Positions 46,440 through 55,235 of a DNA stretch of 64,000 nt are shown here, piece by piece. Under the pieces are notes generated by a model, which was given only the letters and a program-made list of their open reading frames with translations, made no database searches and had not been told where the DNA came from. Source of the DNA: Methylobacterium sp. Leaf99 (GTDB lineage Bacteria; Pseudomonadota; Alphaproteobacteria; Rhizobiales; Beijerinckiaceae); the NCBI RefSeq assembly GCF_001422375.1, contig NZ_LMMU01000007.1:249006-313005 (forward strand). The letters are read 5' to 3'. A program made the position numbers and the translations under genes. The number at the start of each line of letters is the position of its first letter. The stretch's first letter is position 1.

Positions 46440-48299
46440 ATGTCCCATCATTGGCAAGAGATGAACAATCATCTTAGTTTTCCCTTGCGTCAGACCTGGG
46501 AGGGAATCGCTAGTACGTACAACCGTAGGATCAAAGAGCAGTTCAATGAATCTTGGGATGTGCTTGCACTTCCAACTGGTTCAGGAAAAACTGAGAGTCT
46601 CGCCCTGTATTGTTCGATGCTAAACTGCGAACGCCATCCCGGGGTCCTTATCGTAACTCCTCTGAAGGAACAGGCTGATAGCATCTGCATGCGGATTAAT
46701 GACTTTGCGGCAGCAAAAATAGCGATTTCGCATCATACTGATAATCAGAATAACGTCTCGCAACTGCATCAGGCGCCTGTACTTGCTATCACCCACGCGG
46801 GATATCTCAGCGCGCTACAAGGGTTAGCTGAGCGATCCGAGTCCCACCACAAGTTTCTCAATATTACAAGGTGGGCTAGGGGTGAACGTTTGTTGCGTGT
46901 GGTGGATGAATCCATCGAAATGCACCAAACTTACAAAGTAACTCTAGAGGAGTTATCGATTTTCATAGGAGCAGTACAGCATCTCATTCAGTTTAAAAAC
47001 CGTGGGAATCTCAAGTGCATCGAAGAGCTGTGCACCTCTATCTGCACTTTAACTGAACTTGAAGGTTATCGCGAACGCTACCTGTCCGAATTCGAAATGA
47101 ATGCGCTGCATGGGATCGACACTGAATCTTTGAGGGAGGAGCTTGACGGCATCTCTGAAGGCAACATCCGATTCGGATTTGATAACGGCGTTGCTGGCGG
47201 GGATATGAAACGTCAGTGCCTCCGGACTATGCAGACTATTCGTAGTCTATCCCGGGTGGGTGATGCTTGGATTACAAAGCGTGGGAAAATTGTTACAATC
47301 TCTGCTGCCGAAAATATGCTTGGACTGGAATCGCGGCCGGGTGTCATCCTAGATGCGACTGCAGGGGTAGATACCAGGTACGAATTGATTGAAAGCAAAG
47401 CTCAGATCACTGCTGCAGTTCGCGGGGTGAGGGACTACAGTAATGTAACGCTATGGATGGTACCAGACCAACGTGTCGGTAAGGATTACATGGCCATCGA
47501 AGGTGGCTGGAAACGTTGGGCGCCGCTTGCTAATCAAATACAGCAGAAGCTCGGGTTTGATCGACAGGTGCTTGTCTGCTGCCATAAGGATGTAAGGGAT
47601 CGAGTTGAGAGCGTACAGACCCATTTTGCACAGACAGCGTATGCGCACTGGGGCGCAATTGCTGGAAAAAATGACTGGCAATACTACGATACGGTAGTTA
47701 TATTTGGATTGAACTACCTGAATCGCTCAGCAAATACAGAATCATTTCTGGGAATGCAGGGGGCAACTAACAATGACTGGCTGCAGTCGCCAGCATGCAG
47801 AAAATTCAATAAACATGATGATATCCTCGATGCACTGAAGATGGGTCATCTGGCTGTCAGTGTGATTCAAGCGGTAAACCGTGTCCGGTGCAGAAGAACG
47901 AGCGATACCTTCGGAAACTGCGAACGTACCGATATTATTCTGCTTTTACCAAGTGGTACAGAAGGGAACACACTTGTCGGTATGTTGCAGGCTGAGATGC
48001 CGGGCTTGCAAACACGCGAATGGCCGATACAGATTCGAACCCGGAAGGAACGAGGGGCGCCGAGCAAAGATCGTGTCTTTAAGTTTCTGCGAGATGCACC
48101 AAATGGCATCTACACGAACAAAGATTTACCTGACAAACTAGATGTTTCGAAATCAACCTACGACAGGATCATTTCTGATTTCAAGAGCGATGAATCCACA
48201 GAGAGTAAGCAATTACGCCTCTATGGTGTACGTTACATTCATAATCCAGGAAGGGGCAAGCTCTCGGGGTTTATGAAGGAAACTCCGAATTCTGTATGA
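46440..48299 (+). CDS. SF2 DEAD/DEAH-like helicase with C-terminal winged helix
   Basis: This protein has 619 residues from the ATG at 46440. Helicase motifs: Walker A ALPTGSGKTES (K50), LIVTPLKEQADS, motif II VVDES (D156, E157), THAGYLSAL, and motif VI QAVNRVRCRR (Q477, R481, R483). Residues about 545-590 (SKDRVFKFLRDAPNGIYTNKDLPDKLDVSKSTYDRI) look like a DNA-binding winged helix. The motif set resembles helicases linked to mobile-element replication as well as defence helicases. Its stop overlaps the HNH gene start (ATGA), so the two act together. No good ribosome site precedes this ATG; nine more in-frame codons upstream (VDPRFFADR) may be translated. Confidence 0.8.
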   Translation: MSHHWQEMNNHLSFPLRQTWEGIASTYNRRIKEQFNESWDVLALPTGSGKTESLALYCSMLNCERHPGVLIVTPLKEQADSICMRINDFAAAKIAISHHTDNQNNVSQLHQAPVLAITHAGYLSALQGLAERSESHHKFLNITRWARGERLLRVVDESIEMHQTYKVTLEELSIFIGAVQHLIQFKNRGNLKCIEELCTSICTLTELEGYRERYLSEFEMNALHGIDTESLREELDGISEGNIRFGFDNGVAGGDMKRQCLRTMQTIRSLSRVGDAWITKRGKIVTISAAENMLGLESRPGVILDATAGVDTRYELIESKAQITAAVRGVRDYSNVTLWMVPDQRVGKDYMAIEGGWKRWAPLANQIQQKLGFDRQVLVCCHKDVRDRVESVQTHFAQTAYAHWGAIAGKNDWQYYDTVVIFGLNYLNRSANTESFLGMQGATNNDWLQSPACRKFNKHDDILDALKMGHLAVSVIQAVNRVRCRRTSDTFGNCERTDIILLLPSGTEGNTLVGMLQAEMPGLQTREWPIQIRTRKERGAPSKDRVFKFLRDAPNGIYTNKDLPDKLDVSKSTYDRIISDFKSDESTESKQLRLYGVRYIHNPGRGKLSGFMKETPNSV

Positions 48300-48772
48300 A
48301 ACTGGAGAGCAGCCAAACCTTCATAATCAGCCGAGAAGAGGCCGCTGAACGGGACCACTCTCGCTTCCGGACAGGAAGACCATGCAAGGCGGGGCATCTT
48401 GCCGAGAGATACGTGAGCAACCGGCAGTGTGTCGCCTGTAATATCCACGAGGCTCGCATGCGTGAGCGCAGGCGTTCTCAGGATGACCCATCCTATCGGA
48501 TGTATCGCAATGTCCAACGTAGGACTGGTCAGGTGCTTAAGGGGCGGCACAGCCCCAAAGAAGCCCTGAAGTGCAATCTTGCAACCCTCCGTGAGCACAT
48601 ATCATCTCGCTTCAAGGCAGGCATGGTGTGGGCACAATATGGACAGTGGGAGGTAGATCATATCGTACCTCTTTCTGCAGCTAAGTCTGAGGTCGAGCTA
48701 ATAGAATTATGTCAGTTCACAAATCTGCAACCCTTATGGAAACGAGAAAACCAGAAGAAGGGCGGGGCCTAG
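48296..48772 (+). CDS. HNH endonuclease-like protein
   Basis: This 158-residue protein is translationally coupled to the helicase (ATGA). The N-terminal half has a zinc-binding-like set (C30, H34, C45, C48 in GRPCKAGH...NRQCVAC). The C-terminal half carries the nuclease motif WEVDHIVPLS (D121, H122) and NLQPLWKRENQKKG (N143, N152), the form common in phage and mobile-element HNH proteins. A DNA nicking or cutting role is expected, perhaps guided by the helicase. Confidence 0.85.
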   Translation: MKLESSQTFIISREEAAERDHSRFRTGRPCKAGHLAERYVSNRQCVACNIHEARMRERRRSQDDPSYRMYRNVQRRTGQVLKGRHSPKEALKCNLATLREHISSRFKAGMVWAQYGQWEVDHIVPLSAAKSEVELIELCQFTNLQPLWKRENQKKGGA

Positions 48773-48894
48773 TGCCCCGTCCATCCACTCCTGTATCTGT
48801 TTTACTGACCTTACTTTTGAGTATTACATGAACTGTATTTTTTCTCCAAATTACCTTATGAGGCCTTATTTGATTGATGAATGTATAAACGGCG

Positions 48895-50331
48895 CTAACT
48901 CGTGACTGCGCGTAACGACCGTATGAATTCCTCCGCTTGGTTGAAGTTAGTCTCGTCCTCTAGCCATGCCTCGAGCAATCCTCTGAGTAATTGATCGAAC
49001 GAAAGTCCGAGGTTATTGCCGAGGTCATATATCCAATCGTGTGGATCAAGGCCTTGTAGTGAATGATTTCCGATGCTGAACTTTTGTGATGTAATACCGA
49101 TATGTCGTGCAGTCCTCTCCGGCTCTTGGAACGCCATTCGTTTAAGTGCTTCTTCCATCGGGATCGCTCCGGGGAGGAACACCGCTGGCCAAAGGCTCTC
49201 AGCTTCCTCAGTTTGTTTCTTCTGATCACCGTCATAAACACCTACAAGAACAACTCGCTGTGCGTACTTTGGGAACAGCTCTCTAATTGACGTGATTTTC
49301 GACTCGCCTCCTATGTCGAGTAGGTCAGATTTCAGAAGCAAGGAAAGATCGAATTTCCCTAAAAGATATTTAGTGAGCTCTCGCCCGAGTCGATCTTCTG
49401 CAACAAGTATAGGGGTTGCTTTTGACTCGAGTCCGATCGTACGAAGTAAGTCCGGGTGGTCTGATTTCTCTGCAAGTTGCGATCCGTTTGAAGTTTGGTA
49501 TAGTATTAATAACTCATTTTCTAGCAAATTGCGCACGAAGTTCGGGGAGTGTGTTGTAAGTACGATCGATAAAACTTTCTCTACGCTCTGCACTACAAGG
49601 AAGTTCATCATAGCGGCCTGAGCAACCGGAGAGATGTATGTCTCCGGTTCTTCCACGATTAGCAGGCTATTTCTCGGCGCCTTTTTTAGCGCTAACATTA
49701 GTAAGGCACATGAGATTTCTCCGAGACTCATCGTCCGTATGTCATAGACGGTATCCCGCTCGCACACTTTGATGTAATATTTTAGCGGAACAAAGCCCTC
49801 GAGTTCGTAAACTTCGGCTGATGTGTAGACTTTTCCAGTAATGTATGACAGCATTGATAGTTCGCCGTCCGATAAGGCTATTGGGTCTGTGCCATTTATC
49901 GTATCATCTATGCTTACAATCTCGTGGCGGAAGAACTGCTGTTGCTCTATTGCTTCCAGAGAGGTGTCAACAAAGATCGCTTTAATTGTTTTGCCTGGTA
50001 CTTGAGTTACGATCCCATCTACGATGGTTAATGTGTGCTGTTCGTTGTGAACAAGTAAGTCGATAGTGATTGCCCCGGTGCCGGTCCGGTCGTGTGATCG
50101 TGCTTTCTCCAGCTGCGCTTCAGTACTTACAAATGCGCGTCTCATGATGTTTAGAAGAGTGCTTTTTCCAACTCCGTTCAGACCACAAATGGCAGTTACT
50201 GGCGCATCGAAGGACATGGCCGCATCTGCAAGGCCCGCGATCCTTTCATAACGAATGGAAACCATCCTAGAGGCTCGCGTCCCGCGCTTCCGAAGATCTT
50301 CATACGCACGGCTTATCTGCGCGCTACGCAT
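48895..50331 (-). CDS. ABC-ATPase/TOPRIM (OLD-like) protein
   Basis: This 478-residue protein starts at the ATG at 50331, overlapping the DUF262 stop as TAATG with GGGGGAGG 5-6 bases upstream. ATPase: Walker A GLNGVGKST (K56), signature-like RTMSLGEIS (200-207), Walker B LLIVEEPE (E227, E228), switch H261 (LTTHSPNF). C-terminal TOPRIM-like part: E312 (ILVAEDRLG) and D367/D369 (VYDGDQ). This is the layout of OLD-family nucleases. With the DUF262 protein it forms a coupled two-gene unit of unknown function, probably anti-phage. Confidence 0.82.
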   Translation of the reverse strand: MRSAQISRAYEDLRKRGTRASRMVSIRYERIAGLADAAMSFDAPVTAICGLNGVGKSTLLNIMRRAFVSTEAQLEKARSHDRTGTGAITIDLLVHNEQHTLTIVDGIVTQVPGKTIKAIFVDTSLEAIEQQQFFRHEIVSIDDTINGTDPIALSDGELSMLSYITGKVYTSAEVYELEGFVPLKYYIKVCERDTVYDIRTMSLGEISCALLMLALKKAPRNSLLIVEEPETYISPVAQAAMMNFLVVQSVEKVLSIVLTTHSPNFVRNLLENELLILYQTSNGSQLAEKSDHPDLLRTIGLESKATPILVAEDRLGRELTKYLLGKFDLSLLLKSDLLDIGGESKITSIRELFPKYAQRVVLVGVYDGDQKKQTEEAESLWPAVFLPGAIPMEEALKRMAFQEPERTARHIGITSQKFSIGNHSLQGLDPHDWIYDLGNNLGLSFDQLLRGLLEAWLEDETNFNQAEEFIRSLRAVTS

Positions 50332-51524
50332 TAGAACCTCCCCCATGCTTCGAGGTTAAGGTAAGTCTCGAGTATTTCTTCTGCGCTTTCAAGTGTTTGA
50401 GAAGCCAGTTTTAATTTAACTGCTTCGAAAGTCGTCGCCCTTTTATTTGTAAACGGAAGTTCCGCTGGCTTAATGCCGAGCTCAGCGGCTACGAAGAAAT
50501 TAAGTATGAAATCTCGGTATATTACAGAGCTTACGTCTGACACACGCGATGTAGACCTATCTGTATAGATAGATAGGAGCTCGGACCATGTCGGTATCGG
50601 AGCGTAAAATTCCAGTGCTTCGTTATTATTAGCTTGCAACTTTGATCGTTTTGATTCGAACATTTCAAGCAGTGGTATATTTGTGGAAAATAAATTACCT
50701 ATCTTTTGTTCCGAAATGTAAGTTGCAACAAGTATCATCCAGGACAGCAAAGAGGCCTTGTTGTGCCGTACCGTTTGGGATTTTTTGCGCAGCTCCGTAA
50801 AAGCAGTTATTGTTTTAGTCGCGAGGTCAAAAACGTCCGTGCTGAATTCTACATCTGATCTAAATCGATCGGATATCGATCCTGCCGTCAGTTTTTTAGT
50901 TAGATCTCTAGTTTCAATAGTGCAAAGTAGTTTTGATAATACGTCATCATAAGCCATTCTTGCATTAGAAAACCCTATAGTTTCCTGACTGCTGCCCAAA
51001 GACTCGAATGCATCTCTCAGATTTTTAACTTGGTTCCTTACAGGTCCATAGAAAGCGTTTCTCTGCTCTGCTGCAGTGATGCTTGTCAGTGTATTTAGGC
51101 GATAAAATAACTCGCCGGGCTCCTCAGGAGCGTAATCGCTTATACGGATGATTCTTAGAGTGAAATTATCGAATATCCTACGTTTATCATCGGGCAATTG
51201 CTCATAGTACATGTCATGCAATTTCGTTATTTCGTTGCTCAATGGCGCGATATAGCCATCGACTGTAAACCTGTTTTTAGCAAAATCCCTGATGGTCGCC
51301 AGTCTTTGTTGTCCGTCCAGGACGTCCTGTTTGTTAGTTTCTGGTATTACAATCGTATGTATAGGTGGAATATACCAATTACGTAGAACACTATCAATAA
51401 GTTTGCGTTTTTTGTTTATGGACCAAACCTCTCCTCTCTGGAAATCGGGTTGTAAGTTTAGATCTTTTTGCGTAATGCGCTTGATCACTGTGTCAATATC
51501 GGGATCAGAGGGCGAGAGCTTCAT
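50331..51524 (-). CDS. DUF262 (GmrS-like) protein
   Basis: This 397-residue protein shows the DUF262 signature: LQPDFQRGEVWSINKKRKLIDS (24-45) and DVLDGQQRLATIRDF (67-81) with the DGQQR motif (70-74). That domain in type IV GmrSD enzymes is an NTP-using, ParB/sulfiredoxin-like module. The C-terminal region is long and helical, and I see no DUF1524/HNH motif, so it lacks the usual nuclease partner domain. The next gene overlaps (TAATG) and encodes a TOPRIM ATPase, which may supply that activity. Confidence 0.85.
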   Translation of the reverse strand: MKLSPSDPDIDTVIKRITQKDLNLQPDFQRGEVWSINKKRKLIDSVLRNWYIPPIHTIVIPETNKQDVLDGQQRLATIRDFAKNRFTVDGYIAPLSNEITKLHDMYYEQLPDDKRRIFDNFTLRIIRISDYAPEEPGELFYRLNTLTSITAAEQRNAFYGPVRNQVKNLRDAFESLGSSQETIGFSNARMAYDDVLSKLLCTIETRDLTKKLTAGSISDRFRSDVEFSTDVFDLATKTITAFTELRKKSQTVRHNKASLLSWMILVATYISEQKIGNLFSTNIPLLEMFESKRSKLQANNNEALEFYAPIPTWSELLSIYTDRSTSRVSDVSSVIYRDFILNFFVAAELGIKPAELPFTNKRATTFEAVKLKLASQTLESAEEILETYLNLEAWGRF

Positions 51525-52658
51525 CGTTTTTACTCATCTATTTCGATACTGCAATTTGCCGCAACCACGGAGGATGGACGCAGTCTCATTTATCTCAAGA
51601 TCTGATTGAACTTTTCCTAACGAGCCAGCCTTTTAGCGAACTCGAGGGAGAACATGTGTTCGCTCTGAATCTACCTCATTACGGAGGCTCTGGGCGTATG
51701 ACGGTGCCGCCTACTCACCTGATTGAAGATGGCAGTGGCTGTGTCATGTGAAGATCAGTGTCTGAGGAGGTTGCCGTATAGACTCGATTCGATCTCATTT
51801 TTTCGTCTCAGTCGTGGTGCATTTTGGATCGGGACCAGCAGGGCTGCGGAGCGCACGCCATAAAGGTTTGTGATGCCGTCGTGGCGATGGCGCCCACTCT
51901 CCTGCCCGCATAGCGTCAGCGGCCGCTGGTGAGCCTCCTAGGCCAGAGAAGCACCAATCCGGGAGCCTGGTCGCTTAGCCTGGGATTGGGTGAAGGCATC
52001 CTCAGGCGATACGGGTTCTTCCCATATGCGAACCTCCCACGGGCACGTGGAGTCTAAATCGCATTCCCTGTTGTGTATGAGGCTTGTAGCGCGGCTCGAT
52101 GATCCTGAAATGCGCGTTCGCTGTCCGGAGCCCTATTGCGGCGAGTGCTCCGTTGCCACGCCTGTGGCCGTAAGTTGTTTCTGCTTCAATAACAGTTTGA
52201 TATAAATTCAACAAGTTCCTTAGGGCATCCATGAGAAGGTCTCAGCCTATCTAATCGATACGCTGTCCACTAATAATTGCCATATCGGAAATCCATAGAT
52301 TTTCTCAAAAAGTGATGGCGTTTCACGACTTGTACATAGAAACGATCAAAATATAACAAATTTGTTCGGGGGTATCTAAGTGTTCTGGATCTGTATGTCC
52401 CCCGTAGGCCCTTGTGTGCTGAAACTGCGCTACGCTTGTACTTAGCCAGAGCGATTGTCGTAGGTGATCTGAGTGTTGATTGCCCGCAATATGAGCCAGG
52501 TCGTTGGTCCCAAATCGGTCACACTGCGACGTGTGGAGGCGGCACAAACCTCTTGACCACTGTGACCATAGGCGCATACGATTTTGCCGTTAAGTAGTTG
52601 ATGCAAAGGGAACGGTTTGACGCTCCTTCGCGGAGACTTAGTTGCAGCACATCCTGAC
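51525..52658. other. Right-end region of element 2 without clear genes
   Basis: This region of 1134 bases has no gene I can support strongly. The best small frame is 52002-52232 on the minus strand (76 codons, MDALRNLLNLYQTVIEAETTYG), possibly a remnant. 51800-52000 is more G+C-rich than its surroundings and may be foreign debris. 52230-52380 is A+T-rich. The promoter of the DUF262 operon should lie just right of 51524. Confidence 0.4.
52504..52522 (+). repeat. Arm-type repeat at right end of element 2
   Basis: TTGGTCCCAAATCGGTCAC closely matches the left-end repeat (GGTCCCAAATTGGTCCCA at 44786-44803). It lies about 137 bases inside the right boundary. It is a probable integrase arm site. 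Confidence 0.55.
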
Positions 52659-52712
52659 GCGTTGCCCTCCGAAGGCAAAGGTCACACGTTCGAATCGTGT
52701 CGGGTGCGCCAA
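52659..52712 (+). repeat. Attachment-site direct repeat, copy 3 (right end)
   Basis: 54 bases are identical to tRNA-Arg positions 32253-32306. It is followed by AAATTTTTCT, which resembles a tRNA terminator and is probably the original chromosomal sequence after the tRNA. This is attR of element 2 and the outer end of the tandem. Confidence 0.93.
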
Positions 52713-53302
52713 ATTTTTCTCCGCCAAGGCACGACATCGCGGCCTGCCGTCGAGCCGGGCGCTGGAAGACCTCCGACGATCCTGTCCTGTCGATGATCCG
52801 TGCGCGCGTCATCCGGAACGGCGTGACCCTGCGCGCCCGCCGGGACGGGCCGGCACTTTCCGCGATCGGAACGCGCGTTCCGCCTCCGCCGCTCGTGCCG
52901 TGGCCGTGCCGGACGGACAGCTCTCGATGGCGTGGGACATCGGAGGTGCGGGGCCGCCGGGTCGGGGCCATGGATTTCGAAGTCCTGCGATGCCCGATGG
53001 CAACGAAGAGCCGCTCCGGACACGTAACCTCTGCCGGCTCCCGGCGAACTCTTTCGTGGCACCACCCTTGAAATGGCCGCCCACGAAAGGGGCTTCGCTT
53101 GAGTCCGGTCCAGTCTGTTGCGTTCGCCCCCCGCCTTCCCCCAGCCCCTCCGGAGCTTGCGGCCCGGTCCACCTCGACGGCCGGGATGGTCAAGAACCGG
53201 CGAAGGACCTAGGCTCGGGTCATGGTCACGGTGTGGACAGCCCATCCGGCTCGCCCGTTCTTTCCGTCGGCCTCCACCGCGGCTTCCGGGTGCACCGTGA
53301 CG
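52713..53302. other. Chromosomal spacer after the islands
   Basis: This spacer of 590 bases is G+C-rich. Open frames on both strands have Arg/Pro/Ala-rich, non-protein-like translations, so no gene is called. The sigma-factor promoter probably lies near 53150-53290. Confidence 0.4.
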
Positions 53303-53893
53303 ATGCCCGTTCGACCGATGGCATCGTCCGGCGAGGCCGCCCTGGCCGCGGCGATGCGGACGGCCCAGGCCGGCGATGCCGCGGCCTATCGCGCGCTCCT
53401 GCGCGATTGCGTGCCCGTCATCGCCGCCATGGCGCGGGCCAGGGGGGTGCGCGGGGCGGCCGTGGACGACGTGGTTCAGGACACCCTGCTCACCGTCCAC
53501 CGGGCGCGGGCCACCTACGATCCGGAGCGGCCCTTCCTGCCGTGGCTGCGCGCCATCGCGCAGCGGCGCGCCATCGACGCCCTGCGCCGGGCCAGCCGTC
53601 ATCCACGGGAGGTCTACGACCCGCTCGCCTACGCGGCGCAGGCCGACGAAGGCCCCCTGCCGGGGCACGACCTCGCGCTCCATCAGCGTCGCCAAACCCT
53701 CGCGGCGGCCGTCGCGCATCTCCCGGAGGGGCAGCGGCAGGCCATCGAGCAGATCGCCCTCCGCGAGCTGTCGCTGGAGGAAGCCTCCGCCGCCACCGGG
53801 CGGACCAGGGGGGCGCTGAAAGTCAATTTCCACCGGGCCCTCAAGGCCCTGCGGGCGTCCCTCTCATCCGCCCGGGAGGGCACGGATGTCTGA
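53303..53893 (+). CDS. ECF-type RNA polymerase sigma factor
   Basis: This protein has about 196 residues from the ATG at 53303 (53318 and 53222 are alternative starts). Region 2 reads VDDVVQDTLLTVHRARATYDPERPFLPWLRAIAQRRAIDALRR; region 4 reads LPEGQRQAIEQIALRELSLEEASAATGRTRGALKVNFHRALKALR. These match ECF sigma factors that direct RNA polymerase to stress promoters. The next gene, overlapping by 8 bases, encodes an NrsF/DUF1109-type membrane anti-sigma factor, the normal partner of this ECF group. Confidence 0.93.
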   Translation: MPVRPMASSGEAALAAAMRTAQAGDAAAYRALLRDCVPVIAAMARARGVRGAAVDDVVQDTLLTVHRARATYDPERPFLPWLRAIAQRRAIDALRRASRHPREVYDPLAYAAQADEGPLPGHDLALHQRRQTLAAAVAHLPEGQRQAIEQIALRELSLEEASAATGRTRGALKVNFHRALKALRASLSSAREGTDV

Positions 53894-54571
53894 TCCCGTG
53901 AACCCCCATCGCGTCGCGGACCTGGTCGACGATCTGGCCCGGTCGCTCACGCCCGTCCGCCGGCTGCCGGGGCCCGGACGCCGCACCCTGGCGTGGTCCG
54001 GTGCGGTGCTGGCCCTCGGCGCCCTCCTCCTGCCCCTGTCCGATGGCGCCGGATTGCTGGGGCGCCTCGGCGTGCCGGACCTGCGCTACGCGGCCCTGGG
54101 CGCGGTCCTGACGGCCGTCGCGGCCGCGTTCGCCGCCTTCCAGAGCAGCGTGCCGGGACGCAGCCCGGCCTGGGCCCTCCTGCCGCTGCCGCCCCTGGTC
54201 CTCTGGCTCGGCGTTGGCGGCCTCGGCTGCCTGCGCGGGTGGATCGCGCCGGGGTCCAGCCTCGCGGCACCGGAGGAGATGCGCGGCTGCTTCGTCTTCC
54301 TCATGAGCGTGTCGCTGCCGCTCTCCGTCCTGCTGGTGCTGATGCTGCGCCGGGCCTGTCCGCTCCGCCCCAACCTGACGGCCGCCCTCGGGGGGCTCGC
54401 GGCGGCGGCGGCGGCAGGGGCGCTGCTGGTGTGCCGTTCCATCCCCACGATGCCACCGCGACGGATCTGCTGGTCCACCTCGTGGCCGTCCTGCTGGTGG
54501 TCGGCCTCAACGGCCTCCTGGGCGGTCGTCTTCTCGAAAGAACCGACCGTTCGGAAGCCCTGCGGCCCTGA
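53886..54571 (+). pseudogene. NrsF/DUF1109-type anti-sigma factor, frameshifted
   Basis: The first 182 or so codons encode an NrsF-like membrane protein: HRVADLVDDLARSLTPVRRLP then hydrophobic helices up to GGLAAAAAAGALLVC. At about 54432-54437 the coding potential moves to another frame, where FHPHDATATDLLVHLVAVLLVVGLNGLLGGRLLERT provides the expected histidine-containing loop and last helix and ends at TGA 54571. In the original frame the protein instead continues with a non-protein-like tail to 54944. Loss of one base (or gain of two) is the simplest cause. A sequencing error or programmed shift cannot be excluded. Confidence 0.75.
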
Positions 54572-55235
54572 GCGGGGCTGGTGGGAGCGATCGTCGGTTC
54601 CGTCACGAGAACCCGGGAGCATCTCGGCGGGCCGGCGCGGCACTTGGCGCGCCATCGAACTCCGCCATCCCGAGGCGACCCCCCGGACCTCGCCGGACCC
54701 ATACGCCCGGGCGAGGACGCCTGGTCAATCACGTGCCGGCCTCCCGCACATCGAAGATCTCGAAGCGGGTTTTCGCGGGTCCGGTGACCAATGGAGCACC
54801 GGATCCTGCCCTTCGTCGGCACGGGAGCACCGACATCCTCACGAGCGGAATCGGTTGTTTATACAAAAATACCTTCCCAAATACGCAGTTTGTCAAACCC
54901 GCGCGCGCTATCGTACGGAAACGGAATGCCATTTCTTACGTTGACGATGCGTTCGCCGATGATGACCAATTTTTACAGTTGCGAGGGCATGACGGGATGT
55001 TGCGTGGGGAGGCCGTCCACTGGACATGCGATGCTTCGGCCGGTGGCGCGCGTCGTCCAGGCGACGTCGGCATGCGAAGATCAGAACCGTGCCTGTCCCA
55101 AAAATAAGATCGATCTGATATGAAGTATACTTGATATAGAGCGAATACATAGTCTGAAGAAAGTAAATGTACGAAAATTCGACGGTCTTGGGTGCCATCG
55201 ATCTGTTGTAAAATCATCTGATCCTGGGTGAGAGA
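54572..55235. other. Intergenic region before the PAS gene
   Basis: About 660 bases. The first half is high in G+C with no protein-like frame (apart from the out-of-frame tail of the broken anti-sigma gene). The second half (from about 54840) is A+T-rich and probably carries the promoter of the PAS gene. No RNA gene or clear hairpin is recognised. Confidence 0.4.

Larger units (their letters stand above)
44718..52712. mobile_element. Element 2: integrative island with putative defence operons
   Basis: About 8.0 kb lies between attachment copies 2 and 3. It has its own tyrosine integrase at the left end, and base composition is clearly lower in G+C than host genes (many A/T third positions, A+T-rich spacers). 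Cargo: SF2 helicase + HNH nuclease (rightward) converging on DUF262 + ABC-ATPase/TOPRIM protein (leftward). No replication primase, structural phage or conjugation gene is present. Related short repeats (GGTCCCAAAT) lie near both ends. Confidence 0.88.

Noticed and set aside
51800..52000. Possible insertion-sequence remnant in the right end of element 2
   Set aside because: The patch is G+C-rich compared with its surroundings, but I could not find terminal repeats or a transposase motif in any frame.
52519..53193. Leftward frame with peptide [15 protein letters not shown]
   Set aside because: That peptide is the well-known translation of an antisense tRNA-Arg 3' end, here attachment copy 3; the rest is low complexity.
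53886..54944. A 352-residue anti-sigma factor in a single frame
   Set aside because: Residues after about 183 are unlike membrane protein, whereas the other frame gives the expected last helix and stop at 54571.
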